Source of the DNA: an uncultured Bacteroidota bacterium
Lineage (GTDB): Bacteria; Bacteroidota; Bacteroidia; Flavobacteriales; Flavobacteriaceae
Reading direction: 5' to 3'
NCBI GenBank assembly: GCA_902602415.1
Contig: CACKQW010000003.1
Span: 62,001 to 126,000 of the forward strand
DNA length: 64,000 bases
Positions 1 to 7,510 of the stretch are shown piece by piece (the first letter of the stretch is position 1; each line of letters starts with the position of its first letter). Both the position numbers and the translations under genes were made by a program. Below the pieces are notes generated by a model that ran no database searches, was not told the origin of the DNA, and saw nothing but the letters and a program-made list of their open reading frames with translations.

Positions 1-1371
1 TTGACAGAAATTAAGATAAAAAGAATTTCAAAATTTGACATAAATAAAGCTATTGAAAGAATTGAAAATCTTGAAATCCTAATCTCTGAGGTAAAGCAAA
101 ATCTCAATAATTTAATTGATTTTGCAATCGATTATTTTGAAAGGCTCAAAAGAGATTATTCATCAGAAAAAAGTAGAAAAACAGAAATTAAAATCTTTGA
201 TGATGTTGATGTTAAAAAGGTTGTTATTAGAAATACTAAGCTTTATGTTAATAGGGAGGAAGGATTTATCGGAACCTCTTTAAGGAGACATGAATATGTT
301 TGTGATTGTAGTGATATTGATGATATCATAGTTTTTACTGAAAACTGTAGTATGATGGTTACAAAAGTAGATTCAAAAGTTTTTATCGGCAAAAATATAG
401 TTCATGTTGCTGTTTTTAAAAAGAAGGATTTAAGAACTATTTACAATATGGTTTATAAAGATGGAGACAAGGGGATTAATTTCATAAAAAGATTTGCTGT
501 TTCTGGTGTTACCAGAGATAAATTGTATAAACTCTCCAATTCAAAAAAAGAGAGTTATGTTAAATATTTTTCTGCTAACCCAAATGGTGAAGCAGAAAAA
601 ATAACCATTAATTTGAGAAGTAACTCTAAATTAAAAAAATTGAAATGGGATGTTGACTTTTCAGACGTAATAATCAAGGGCAGAGCATCAAGAGGAAATA
701 TTATAACTAAAAACACTATAAAAAATATTGAATTAAAAGAAAAAGGATTGTCTACATTAAAACCTAGAAAAATTTGGTTTGATGACACAGTACAAAGATT
801 AAATGTTGATGGAAGAGGAGATTTACTAGGTGAGTTTAGGGGTGAGGATAAAATATTAGTTGTATCACAAACAGGCATTTTGAAAATAATATCCCCGGAA
901 CTAACTACACACTTTAATGAGGATATGATTATTTTAGAAAAATGGACACCAAAAAAACCTTTATCCGTTGTTTATTTTGATTCAAAGAAAGAAAAGTATT
1001 TTGCCAAGAGATTTATTGTTGAAAATGAGAACAGGGAAGAGGTTTTTATCTCAAACAGCAAAGGATCTTTTCTTGAATTAATTTCTACAGACTGGAAGCC
1101 GGTAATTGAAGTGGTTTTCAATAAAATAAGGAACAAAGAACCAAAACCAAATCTTAGAATTGTTTTCGATGAATTTATCTCTGTAAAAGGAATTAAAGCT
1201 CAGGGAAATCAGTTAACTCCACACAAAGTTAAACAGGTAAATCTATTAGAACCACTTAAATATATTCCTCCAGTTGAAAAACCAGCTAACGAGATTGAAG
1301 TTGTGGATGAGGACGTTTTGATTGATAATTCAGATGGTGATGAAGCAACAGCTCAAACTAGTTTATTTTAA
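1..1371 (+). CDS. parC: DNA topoisomerase IV subunit A, C-terminal part (5' truncated)
   Basis: The window opens inside this gene; the first codon (TTG) is probably an internal Leu. The visible 456 residues match the C-terminal half of the Bacteroidota-type topoisomerase IV/gyrase-like A subunit: a helical connector (about 1-60), a beta-propeller-like DNA-wrapping region (about 70-400) and an acidic tail ending EATAQTSLF. The family decatenates sister chromosomes together with ParE, which is expected upstream. The catalytic tyrosine and breakage-reunion domain lie outside the window. The true gyrA is separate, at 55459-57957. The 3' end overlaps the convergent lipoprotein gene by 14 bp. Confidence 0.85.
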   Translation: MTEIKIKRISKFDINKAIERIENLEILISEVKQNLNNLIDFAIDYFERLKRDYSSEKSRKTEIKIFDDVDVKKVVIRNTKLYVNREEGFIGTSLRRHEYVCDCSDIDDIIVFTENCSMMVTKVDSKVFIGKNIVHVAVFKKKDLRTIYNMVYKDGDKGINFIKRFAVSGVTRDKLYKLSNSKKESYVKYFSANPNGEAEKITINLRSNSKLKKLKWDVDFSDVIIKGRASRGNIITKNTIKNIELKEKGLSTLKPRKIWFDDTVQRLNVDGRGDLLGEFRGEDKILVVSQTGILKIISPELTTHFNEDMIILEKWTPKKPLSVVYFDSKKEKYFAKRFIVENENREEVFISNSKGSFLELISTDWKPVIEVVFNKIRNKEPKPNLRIVFDEFISVKGIKAQGNQLTPHKVKQVNLLEPLKYIPPVEKPANEIEVVDEDVLIDNSDGDEATAQTSLF

Positions 1372-1756
1372 CGGCTACTGCCTTTAGTTTTTTATTTTCA
1401 CCAACAAATGAATACTCATATGAGTAAGATGTATCTGTTGTTGTTAAAATTTTAATCAAAATATTTTTTTTACCAGACAGTTTTTTTGAGTTTATAGGGG
1501 ATAAGACCATTTCACAATCATTTATCCAACGAACTTTACTGGAGTCAATTTTACCTTGAAATTTCTCTATTTGTAAATTTTTATCATTTCGTGTAAATGT
1601 GGAGCTAAATACTACACCGTCATAATTAATTTCAGAGTAAAACATTCCTGTTTTGAATAAATTACAGTTTCTTTCAATTTCGTCACATGAATTAGAAAGA
1701 GAAATCAGAATTAATAAAATGCATAACGAACTAATTTTCTTTATAACTTCCATCAT
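1358..1756 (-). CDS. small putative lipoprotein of unknown function
   Basis: This 132-residue protein has a lipoprotein signal: charged n-region (MEVIKK), hydrophobic core, and lipobox LSNSC with the lipidated Cys at residue 24. The mature part is about 108 residues with two more Cys and looks beta-rich; I recognise no named domain. Two ATG codons in tandem make the start 1756 or 1753. It overlaps the 3' end of the upstream XRE regulator gene by about 25 bp, so the two are probably co-transcribed and translationally coupled. It also overlaps the topoisomerase gene tail-to-tail. I cannot assign a function. Confidence 0.75.
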   Translation of the reverse strand: MMEVIKKISSLCILLILISLSNSCDEIERNCNLFKTGMFYSEINYDGVVFSSTFTRNDKNLQIEKFQGKIDSSKVRWINDCEMVLSPINSKKLSGKKNILIKILTTTDTSYSYEYSFVGENKKLKAVAVKIN

Positions 1757-2021
1757 CGTATAAGATTATAACAGATTTGATTTTTTTTTCAATTGTTTGG
1801 TATTTTTTTGATTTATTTCTTTTATTTCCTGAAATTAACCAATTTAAGTCCAATTCAGGATATGATTCTTTTATTTTTAAAAAAAAATCGGAACTTGGTT
1901 TATTTCTACCACTAAAGAAGTGGGCTAGGGTAGATCTTTGTATACCAATTTTTTGTGCAAAAGCAGATTTACTAAGCTTTTCAGTTTCTATAAATTTTTC
2001 AAGTCTATTAGCTATACTCAT
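1731..2021 (-). CDS. XRE-family helix-turn-helix regulator
   Basis: This 96-residue protein has an N-terminal Cro/C1-type helix-turn-helix (about residues 3-65; motif AFAQKIGIQRSTLAHFFSGR, ending with DLNWLISG as in many Bacteroidota XRE proteins) and a short basic tail. No catalytic or sensor domain is seen. The ATG at 2019-2021 lies one base from a perfect 8-2-8 palindrome (2023-2040), which suggests it represses its own transcription. Its 3' end overlaps the lipoprotein gene, implying a two-gene operon. The target and inducer are unknown. It could be a stand-alone regulator rather than an antitoxin, since no toxin gene is adjacent. Confidence 0.8.
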   Translation of the reverse strand: MSIANRLEKFIETEKLSKSAFAQKIGIQRSTLAHFFSGRNKPSSDFFLKIKESYPELDLNWLISGNKRNKSKKYQTIEKKIKSVIILYDDGSYKEN

Positions 2022-2022
2022 G

Positions 2023-2040
2023 TGTTTACAAATGTAAACA
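2023..2040. promoter_or_regulatory. perfect inverted repeat, likely operator of the XRE gene
   Basis: The arms TGTTTACA and TGTAAACA are perfect reverse complements separated by AA. The site sits one base upstream of the XRE start codon on the minus strand. A weak -7 element (minus strand TTTATTTG, close to TAnnTTTG) runs into its right arm, so a protein bound here would cover the expected transcription start. Size and symmetry fit a dimeric XRE repressor. Autoregulation is inferred. Confidence 0.6.
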
Positions 2041-2122
2041 AATAAAATAGAAATATTCTAAAAAACTTTGAATTATTATTAAATAATTACTTCATATTAT
2101 ATATTATAAAATACTGATAATG

Positions 2123-2173
2123 TATTATTTAAATTATTATTAATACATTAATATTAATAAAATTTAAATAATA
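2123..2173. repeat. long all-AT hairpin in the divergent intergenic region
   Basis: Positions 2123-2135 pair with 2161-2173, and 2137-2145 pair with 2152-2160. This leaves one bulged A (2136) and a six-base loop (2146-2151), giving a stem of about 22 bp made only of A and T. It lies between the divergent XRE and Lrp genes, about 100-150 bp from each start, so it is unlikely to be a terminator of either. It could be a cruciform, a protein-binding site or a chance product of the local AT bias. A second, weaker inverted repeat (ATCATTG 2206-2212 / CAATGAT 2225-2231) lies closer to the Lrp gene. Confidence 0.5.
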
Positions 2174-2256
2174 TTTATAAAACATCTATATATTCATATA
2201 TATTTATCATTGTTAATGAGCAATCAATGATTATTTTGTAATTTTTTGATATTTTT

Positions 2257-2289
2257 ATTGTGAATTAATTAATCTAGGTATTATATTTG
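2257..2289 (+). promoter_or_regulatory. promoter for the Lrp-family gene
   Basis: A -33 TTG (2258-2260) and a -7 TATATTTG (2282-2289) are separated by 21 bp, matching the Bacteroidota consensus TTG-N(17-23)-TAnnTTTG. The -7 box ends 22 bases before the ATG at 2312. Confidence 0.6.
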
Positions 2290-2311
2290 AAAATAATTCA
2301 AAATTTTTCCT

Positions 2312-2794
2312 ATGTCTAAGTTCAAACTTGATGAAATTGACCACCAGATTCTAGAAATGTTAATAGAAAATACGAGAGTACCATTTACTGATATAGCTAA
2401 AAAACTACTCATTTCCGCCGGTACTGTTCATGTAAGGGTAAAAAAGATGGAAGATTATGGTTTGATAAAGGGTTCTTCTTTAATATTAGACTATGATAAG
2501 CTCGGCTACACGTTTATTGCTTATGTTGGTTTATATGTAAAAGATACCTCTAACATTAAATTTATTGTTGAAAGAATTAAGGAGATCCCTAACGTTACCG
2601 TTGCTCACATTACAACTGGTAAATTCAACGTTTTTTGTAAAATACGTGCAAAAGGCACAACAAATGCAAAAAATATTATATTTAAGCTTGATGAAATTGA
2701 AGGTGTATACAGAACAGAATCAATGATTTCATTAGAAGAAAGTATTAATGATAAAAAAAGATTAATGCATTCAATCTTTAAAGATATTGCCTAA
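2312..2794 (+). CDS. Lrp/AsnC-family transcriptional regulator
   Basis: This 160-residue protein has the family layout: N-terminal winged helix-turn-helix (about 5-55, starting KLDEIDHQILEML, with recognition helix ISAGTVHVRVKKME) and a C-terminal RAM/AsnC effector domain (about 70-150). Such proteins form octamers that sense amino acids and regulate nearby or global targets. It has its own promoter (2257-2289). Its stop overlaps the convergent aroB gene by 4 bp. The ligand cannot be told from sequence; proline dehydrogenase, about 1.1 kb away, is a possible target only. Confidence 0.9.
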   Translation: MSKFKLDEIDHQILEMLIENTRVPFTDIAKKLLISAGTVHVRVKKMEDYGLIKGSSLILDYDKLGYTFIAYVGLYVKDTSNIKFIVERIKEIPNVTVAHITTGKFNVFCKIRAKGTTNAKNIIFKLDEIEGVYRTESMISLEESINDKKRLMHSIFKDIA

Positions 2795-3867
2795 GAACTG
2801 TAGAATTCAAAAGCTGATACAATATCTTTTTCATTCACTTTTTTACCAATCTCAATTGTACCAATTTCTTTTATTAGTACAAATCTTGGTATATTATCCT
2901 GGTTTTTTTTATCGAAACTCATAATTTTTATGATTTCAGGAATTTCTTCGTCTCTGATAATTATTTTATCAAAATGACTATTGATAAATTTTTTTATTTC
3001 GTCAACCTTTTTTTTATCAAAATTACACAAGATTTTAGATAGAAATGATTCCATAATAATACCAGCAGCTACTGCTTCTCCGTGAAGGACCTCTCTGTCA
3101 GTTCCCAAGAGATAGGATTCAATTGCATGTCCAATTGTATGACCAAAATTTAAAAATTTTCTGATATTTTTTTCTTTAGGATCCCGATCAACTATTCCAA
3201 CCTTGGTTTTTATTGATGTATATATTACATCTTCATTTAATTCCTTTAAATTTTTTAGAACCTTTAGGCGACTCCAATCATTTTCTCCCTCAATTAAGCT
3301 ATGCTTGATAATTTCACTTAGACCACATTTAAATTGTTGAATGGGAAGTGTATCTAAATAATGAGTATCGATAACTGTAATTTCAGGTGAATAAAATGAT
3401 CCAATTATATTTTTTATATTTTTTAAATCTATCCCTGTTTTACCTCCTATCGAAGCATCTACCATTCCTAATAATGAAGTTGGTATATTAACAAAGTCAA
3501 TACCCCTCATAAACGTTGATGCAATAAAACCACCTAAATCAGTGATCATTCCACCTCCAAGATTAATTATTAAGGAATTTCTTTTGAAACCTTTCTCTAT
3601 TAAAAACTCCCAAATTATTTTAGATGACTCAAGATTTTTATTTATTTCACCAGAATCAATAGAGTAATTATGTGTTTCAGTTAATTCGATTATGGACTCA
3701 ATTTTTGATTTAAGTAGCGGTAAACAATATTTTCTAGTTTCATAATCTGAAAAAATTAAAATTTTAGAATATGATTTTTGTATAATTAAATCATTAAGCT
3801 GTTCATATGCATTATGTCCAAATAAAATTGGATTTGTTTTATTAACTAAAATTTTTTTTCTTTCCAT
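2791..3867 (-). CDS. aroB: 3-dehydroquinate synthase
   Basis: AroB converts DAHP to 3-dehydroquinate, the second step of the shikimate pathway, using NAD+ and a divalent metal in the cytoplasm. The 358-residue length is typical. Visible hallmarks are the NAD-binding stretch (IINLGGGMITDLGGFIAS, about 100-117), the KTGIDLKN loop, and the metal/catalytic motif NFGHTIGHAIE (about 242-252) with KHSLIEG before it. It is divergent from proline dehydrogenase, separated by 60 bp. The other shikimate gene here is aroC (26501-27562), so the pathway is scattered. Confidence 0.95.
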   Translation of the reverse strand: MERKKILVNKTNPILFGHNAYEQLNDLIIQKSYSKILIFSDYETRKYCLPLLKSKIESIIELTETHNYSIDSGEINKNLESSKIIWEFLIEKGFKRNSLIINLGGGMITDLGGFIASTFMRGIDFVNIPTSLLGMVDASIGGKTGIDLKNIKNIIGSFYSPEITVIDTHYLDTLPIQQFKCGLSEIIKHSLIEGENDWSRLKVLKNLKELNEDVIYTSIKTKVGIVDRDPKEKNIRKFLNFGHTIGHAIESYLLGTDREVLHGEAVAAGIIMESFLSKILCNFDKKKVDEIKKFINSHFDKIIIRDEEIPEIIKIMSFDKKNQDNIPRFVLIKEIGTIEIGKKVNEKDIVSAFEFYSS

Positions 3868-3920
3868 TTTAAGTTATTTAAAAAAAATATTGAAACAAAT
3901 ATTGTAAATTATGTCTAAAA

Positions 3921-3929
3921 TTTTTTTTT
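3921..3929. other. T9 homopolymer at the proline dehydrogenase start; possible frameshift
   Basis: An ATG at 3911 begins a reading frame (M-S-K-I-F-F-stop) that is one base out of register with the proline dehydrogenase frame. Adding one T to the nine-T run would join this ATG to the main frame, giving MSKIFFLNFKDTK. As written, the main frame can start only at the TTG at 3928. The run may be a sequencing/assembly indel, a real frameshift, or a slippage-prone switch. Confidence 0.55.
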
Positions 3930-5100
3930 GAACTTTAAAGACACAAAAATAGCTTTTTCCTACAAATCTAATCTTGAAATAAAAAAATCATTTTATTTAT
4001 TTAGATTATTATCAATGGGTTCATTGTCTAAGATTGGAAGAAAAGTGTTGAGGTTAATGATTTACTTAAATTTTCCTGTCAATTACCTAATTAAAAAAAC
4101 TATATATCCTCAATTCTGCGCTGGTACAGATTTTACCGAAACAAAAAAAACAGCAATTAAATTAAATACATATAATTTATCATCTGTATTAGATTACTCA
4201 ACTGAAGCGCATAGTAATGAAGAAGAATTTGAGCAATCATTTGAGCAGTGTTTAAAAGTTATGGAAGAATCTAAAACACTTGCTATTTCTGATTTCATCG
4301 TATTTAAACCAACTTCCATGGGAAGTATCAAGCTTTTTGAAAAAATATCAAGAAATGGATATGTTTCATCTGAAGATACTGATGAGTGGAACAAAATAAA
4401 AGAAAGATTTAAACTAATTTTTGATGCTGCCAAAGCAAAGCAAATGAAGGTTCTTGTAGATGCTGAGGAAAGTTGGATTCAAAAAGCAATTGATGATCTT
4501 GTGTTTGAAAGTATGCTAATTTATAATAGAGATTATACGCTTATTTATAATACTATACAGGCTTACAGGAGTGATCGTTTAGATTATCTGAAGCAAATAC
4601 ATCAAAAGTTTAACGGAAGTCGTGTTAAAATTGGCGTAAAGTTAGTTAGGGGAGCTTACATGCAAAAGGAGAATAAAAGAGCAAGAGAGTTAAATTATAA
4701 GTCACCAATTTGTAAAAATAAATTCTTGACAGATGAATCATTTAACAATTCATTAAAATATATTTTTAAAAATATTAATGACTTTTGCTTGTTTATTGGA
4801 TCACATAATGAAAAAAGTAATTTATTAGCTGTGAAGCTGATGCAGAGAGAAAAAATGGAAAATTCAACTGATAAAGTTTGGTTTTCACAATTATATGGAA
4901 TGAGTGATAATATTTCTTTTTCGTTGGCTAAAAAGGGCTATAACGTTGCTAAATTGATTCCTTTTGGTCCTGTTAAGGAGGTAATTCCATATTTGATGAG
5001 AAGAATTGAAGAAAATACTTCAATTTCTGAACAAACAAACAGGGAGCTAAGCTTAATTAGAAAAGAGATTATAAGAAGAAAAAAAGTAAATCTTAATTAA
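3928..5100 (+). CDS. proline dehydrogenase
   Basis: This stand-alone FAD-dependent proline dehydrogenase (390 residues, PutA-PRODH barrel) oxidises L-proline to pyrroline-5-carboxylate and passes electrons to the quinone pool. Visible motifs are VLVDAEESW, KLVRGAYMQKE, SHN, QLYGMSDN and the C-terminal PFGPVKEVIPYLMRRIEEN, which carry the FAD- and proline-contacting residues. The start is uncertain: the frame opens at a TTG (3928), but an ATG at 3911 would be in frame if the T9 run had ten T, restoring about six extra N-terminal residues. The 3' end overlaps the convergent DUF4258 gene by 8 bp. No P5C dehydrogenase gene lies in the window. Confidence 0.92.
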   Translation: MNFKDTKIAFSYKSNLEIKKSFYLFRLLSMGSLSKIGRKVLRLMIYLNFPVNYLIKKTIYPQFCAGTDFTETKKTAIKLNTYNLSSVLDYSTEAHSNEEEFEQSFEQCLKVMEESKTLAISDFIVFKPTSMGSIKLFEKISRNGYVSSEDTDEWNKIKERFKLIFDAAKAKQMKVLVDAEESWIQKAIDDLVFESMLIYNRDYTLIYNTIQAYRSDRLDYLKQIHQKFNGSRVKIGVKLVRGAYMQKENKRARELNYKSPICKNKFLTDESFNNSLKYIFKNINDFCLFIGSHNEKSNLLAVKLMQREKMENSTDKVWFSQLYGMSDNISFSLAKKGYNVAKLIPFGPVKEVIPYLMRRIEENTSISEQTNRELSLIRKEIIRRKKVNLN

Positions 5101-5425
5101 GGTTTAATATTTCTGCTTTATTCTTACAGTTCTGAATTTGTAAAGATTTTTTGTTTTTATTTGCTATCAAATAGATATTGCAACTATCTGAACCTATTCT
5201 ACTTTTTGAAAAATTTATTTGACCATTTCTTATAATATTTTTGATTAATGCTGAATCTTTTGAAAATTCTCCAAAATTTATTTTTTTAGTGAGTAAATTG
5301 TTTTTTACTCTAGAGGAGGGTAAATAATTAAATGAAGTGTTTTTTCTATCAAAAAAAAAGAATAAAAAAATTAATCCGATAGAAAATCCGAATATAAAAT
5401 AAATTAATCTGTTGATAAAGTTCAT
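5093..5425 (-). CDS. DUF4258-like single-pass membrane protein
   Basis: This 110-residue protein has one N-terminal membrane helix (about 7-27, FIFGFSIGLIFLFFFF) followed by a basic junction (DRKNTSF) and a small soluble domain with a Cys pair (about 87 and 103). It resembles the short DUF4258-annotated proteins that sit next to tsaE in Flavobacteria; this is recognition from synteny and N-terminal pattern, not an alignment. Its ATG overlaps the tsaE stop by 4 bp (ATGA), so translation is coupled. Function unknown. Confidence 0.7.
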   Translation of the reverse strand: MNFINRLIYFIFGFSIGLIFLFFFFDRKNTSFNYLPSSRVKNNLLTKKINFGEFSKDSALIKNIIRNGQINFSKSRIGSDSCNIYLIANKNKKSLQIQNCKNKAEILNLN

Positions 5426-5844
5426 AGGCTTTTGATTTCTATAGATCTTTTAGTTTTTGAGATTTCTTTTAGTTTAATATGAATAAAATCTTTATCAATG
5501 ATTTTGATTGCAATTTCTGGCCATTCAATTAAACACAGGTTTCCTTTTTTCAGATATTCTTCAAATCCAATTTCATATAGTTCATCTTCCTTTTTAATTC
5601 TATATAAATCCATATGATAAATCATTTTATAATCTAGTTCATATTCGTTAATCAAAGAAAAAGTTGGACTTGCAACATGTTCTTTATAACCGAGGTCATA
5701 TATTACATTTTTAATTAATGTTGTTTTTCCCGAGCCCACAGGTCCAGAAAAAAGTACTTTATTTTTTTGTTTTATTAACTCTATAATGATTTTTGAAACT
5801 TTATCAATTTCAGTAATATCATAGGTAAACAATGATTGCTGCAT
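5422..5844 (-). CDS. tsaE: tRNA threonylcarbamoyladenosine biosynthesis ATPase
   Basis: TsaE is the ATPase that works with TsaB and TsaD to make t6A at position 37 of ANN-decoding tRNAs. The 140 residues contain the P-loop GPVGSGKT (34-41), the SPTFSLINEY segment and the LIEWPE motif typical of the family. Length is normal. It lies 5 bp downstream of porX and overlaps the DUF4258 gene, forming one operon. Its partner tsaD is in this window at 44444-45451. Confidence 0.93.
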   Translation of the reverse strand: MQQSLFTYDITEIDKVSKIIIELIKQKNKVLFSGPVGSGKTTLIKNVIYDLGYKEHVASPTFSLINEYELDYKMIYHMDLYRIKKEDELYEIGFEEYLKKGNLCLIEWPEIAIKIIDKDFIHIKLKEISKTKRSIEIKSL

Positions 5845-5849
5845 AATTT

Positions 5850-7394
5850 CTATGAATTTAAAACTATGAACGGTATTATTAATTCCTCAAGAGAAACACC
5901 TCCATGTTGGTAAGTATTTTTAAAAAAATTACTGTAATAGTTAAAGTTATTTGGATATACTAAGTAAAAATCTTCTTTTGCGAAGATATATGATGCATTA
6001 ATTGAACTTTTTGGCAGATTTATTTTGTGAGGATCATTGAAAGCAATATTATCTTTCAGACTATATGTAAGACTTTTTCCAGTTTTATATCTAAGATTTT
6101 GAGATGTGTTTTTATCCCCTATAACTTTTGAGGCAGTTTTAACGTTAATTGTTCCATGGTCAGTTGTTATAATTACCTTACAATTTAGCTCAATGGATTT
6201 TTTTATTATTTCAAGTAAAGGAGAGTTGTCGAACCAGCTTTTGGTCAATGATCTGTATGCTTTATCGTTAGATGCAAGCTCTTTTATAATTTGCATCTCT
6301 GTTTTGGAGTGAGAAAGCATATCTACAAAATTGTAAACAATTGTTGTGATGTCATTTTTACTTTTTTCTTTTAATTGTTCGATAATTTTATCTGCAGAAT
6401 TAGGATTGGTAACCTTAACAAATTCACTTTTTAGTTCATCATTGAAATTATTTTTTAAGTTAATTTCAAGTAATTCTTTTTCATATAAATTTTTACCTCC
6501 CTCTTCGTGATCATCTTTCCAGTATTGTGGATATTTTTCCTTTATACTTTTTGGCATTAGACCTGAGAAAAGAGAGTTTCTGGCATACTGCGTCGATGAT
6601 GGTAAGATGCTGAAATATTGGTATTCTTTGATTTTTTTGGAAAACTCTAAAATTGTTGGCTCAATACATAACCATTGATCATATCTAAGGTTATCAATTA
6701 CGATAAAAACAACAGATTGATCTTTTATTTCTGGAAATAAATGTCGTTTACAAATATTATGCGAAAAAGTTGGTCCGTTGCTGTCATTAATCGCACTTTC
6801 GTAATTTTTTTCTACAAATTTTGAAAATAAATTATTTGCTTCTCTCTTCTGATTAATAAGTATATCGATCATTGTTTTATCATTAGTTTTTGAAAGTTTC
6901 AATTCCCAAAAAATGATTTCATGGTAAAGCATTAACCAACCATCCCAGGATGAAATATTCATCATGTCAATAGAAAGACTTCTAAACTTCTGTTGATATT
7001 GAGAAATATTAGTCTCATTTATTAATTCCTTTGTTATTAAATTCTTTTTCAAGCTTAATAAAATTTGATTTGGATTAACGGGCTTTATTAAATAGTCAGA
7101 AATTTGCTTCCCAATTGCTTGGTCCATTATATCTTCTGCCTCATTCTTGGTAATCATAATTACCTTCAAATTTGGTCTAAGAATTTTTATTTGTTCAAGT
7201 GTTTCAATGCCACTAATCCCAGGCATATTTTCATCTAGCAAAACAATGTCATAAAGATTATTTTTGATTAGTTCTATAGACTCACTACCGTTGTTACAAC
7301 TAGTAACCTGAAATCCTTTATCTCTCAAAAAAATAATATGTGCCTCTAATAAATCTATTTGATCATCAACCCATAAAATTGATTTTTTTTTCAT
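5850..7394 (-). CDS. porX: PorX-type response regulator with PglZ domain (T9SS control)
   Basis: The 514 residues show an N-terminal receiver domain (about 1-120; phospho-acceptor Asp54 in LLDENMPG, Lys in LIKPVNP), a helical linker, and a C-terminal PglZ/alkaline-phosphatase-superfamily domain (about 205-514; FIVIDNLRYDQW, SSTQYARNSLFSG, ITTDHGT, QHGGVSLEELIIP). This is the PorX architecture, a regulator of the type IX secretion system that pairs with the kinase PorY in Bacteroidota. The zinc-site residues of the PglZ fold (Asp, Thr, DH, H) are visible. It is the first gene of an operon with tsaE and the DUF4258 gene. T9SS cargo candidates are present at 16561 and 47376. Confidence 0.92.
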   Translation of the reverse strand: MKKKSILWVDDQIDLLEAHIIFLRDKGFQVTSCNNGSESIELIKNNLYDIVLLDENMPGISGIETLEQIKILRPNLKVIMITKNEAEDIMDQAIGKQISDYLIKPVNPNQILLSLKKNLITKELINETNISQYQQKFRSLSIDMMNISSWDGWLMLYHEIIFWELKLSKTNDKTMIDILINQKREANNLFSKFVEKNYESAINDSNGPTFSHNICKRHLFPEIKDQSVVFIVIDNLRYDQWLCIEPTILEFSKKIKEYQYFSILPSSTQYARNSLFSGLMPKSIKEKYPQYWKDDHEEGGKNLYEKELLEINLKNNFNDELKSEFVKVTNPNSADKIIEQLKEKSKNDITTIVYNFVDMLSHSKTEMQIIKELASNDKAYRSLTKSWFDNSPLLEIIKKSIELNCKVIITTDHGTINVKTASKVIGDKNTSQNLRYKTGKSLTYSLKDNIAFNDPHKINLPKSSINASYIFAKEDFYLVYPNNFNYYSNFFKNTYQHGGVSLEELIIPFIVLNS

Positions 7395-7476
7395 AAAAAC
7401 AATGATATGATTTAAAGTTAAATTATAATATTTAAAATCATATAGTTTATTAGAGAAATTAACATAGCTTTAAATG

Positions 7477-7504
7477 TTGTATTTATATAAATTTCATAAT
7501 TTTG
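7477..7504 (+). promoter_or_regulatory. candidate promoter of the lpxD operon
   Basis: A TTG (7477-7479) and a TAATTTTG -7 box (7497-7504) are separated by 17 bp. The -7 box ends only six bases before the lpxD ATG at 7511, which would give a leaderless or nearly leaderless message. Confidence 0.4.
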
Positions 7505-7510
7505 CTCTTT

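Noticed and set aside
1731-2021. XRE protein as a toxin-antitoxin antitoxin
   Set aside because: The partner gene encodes a lipoprotein with a clear signal and lipobox, not a toxin-like protein.
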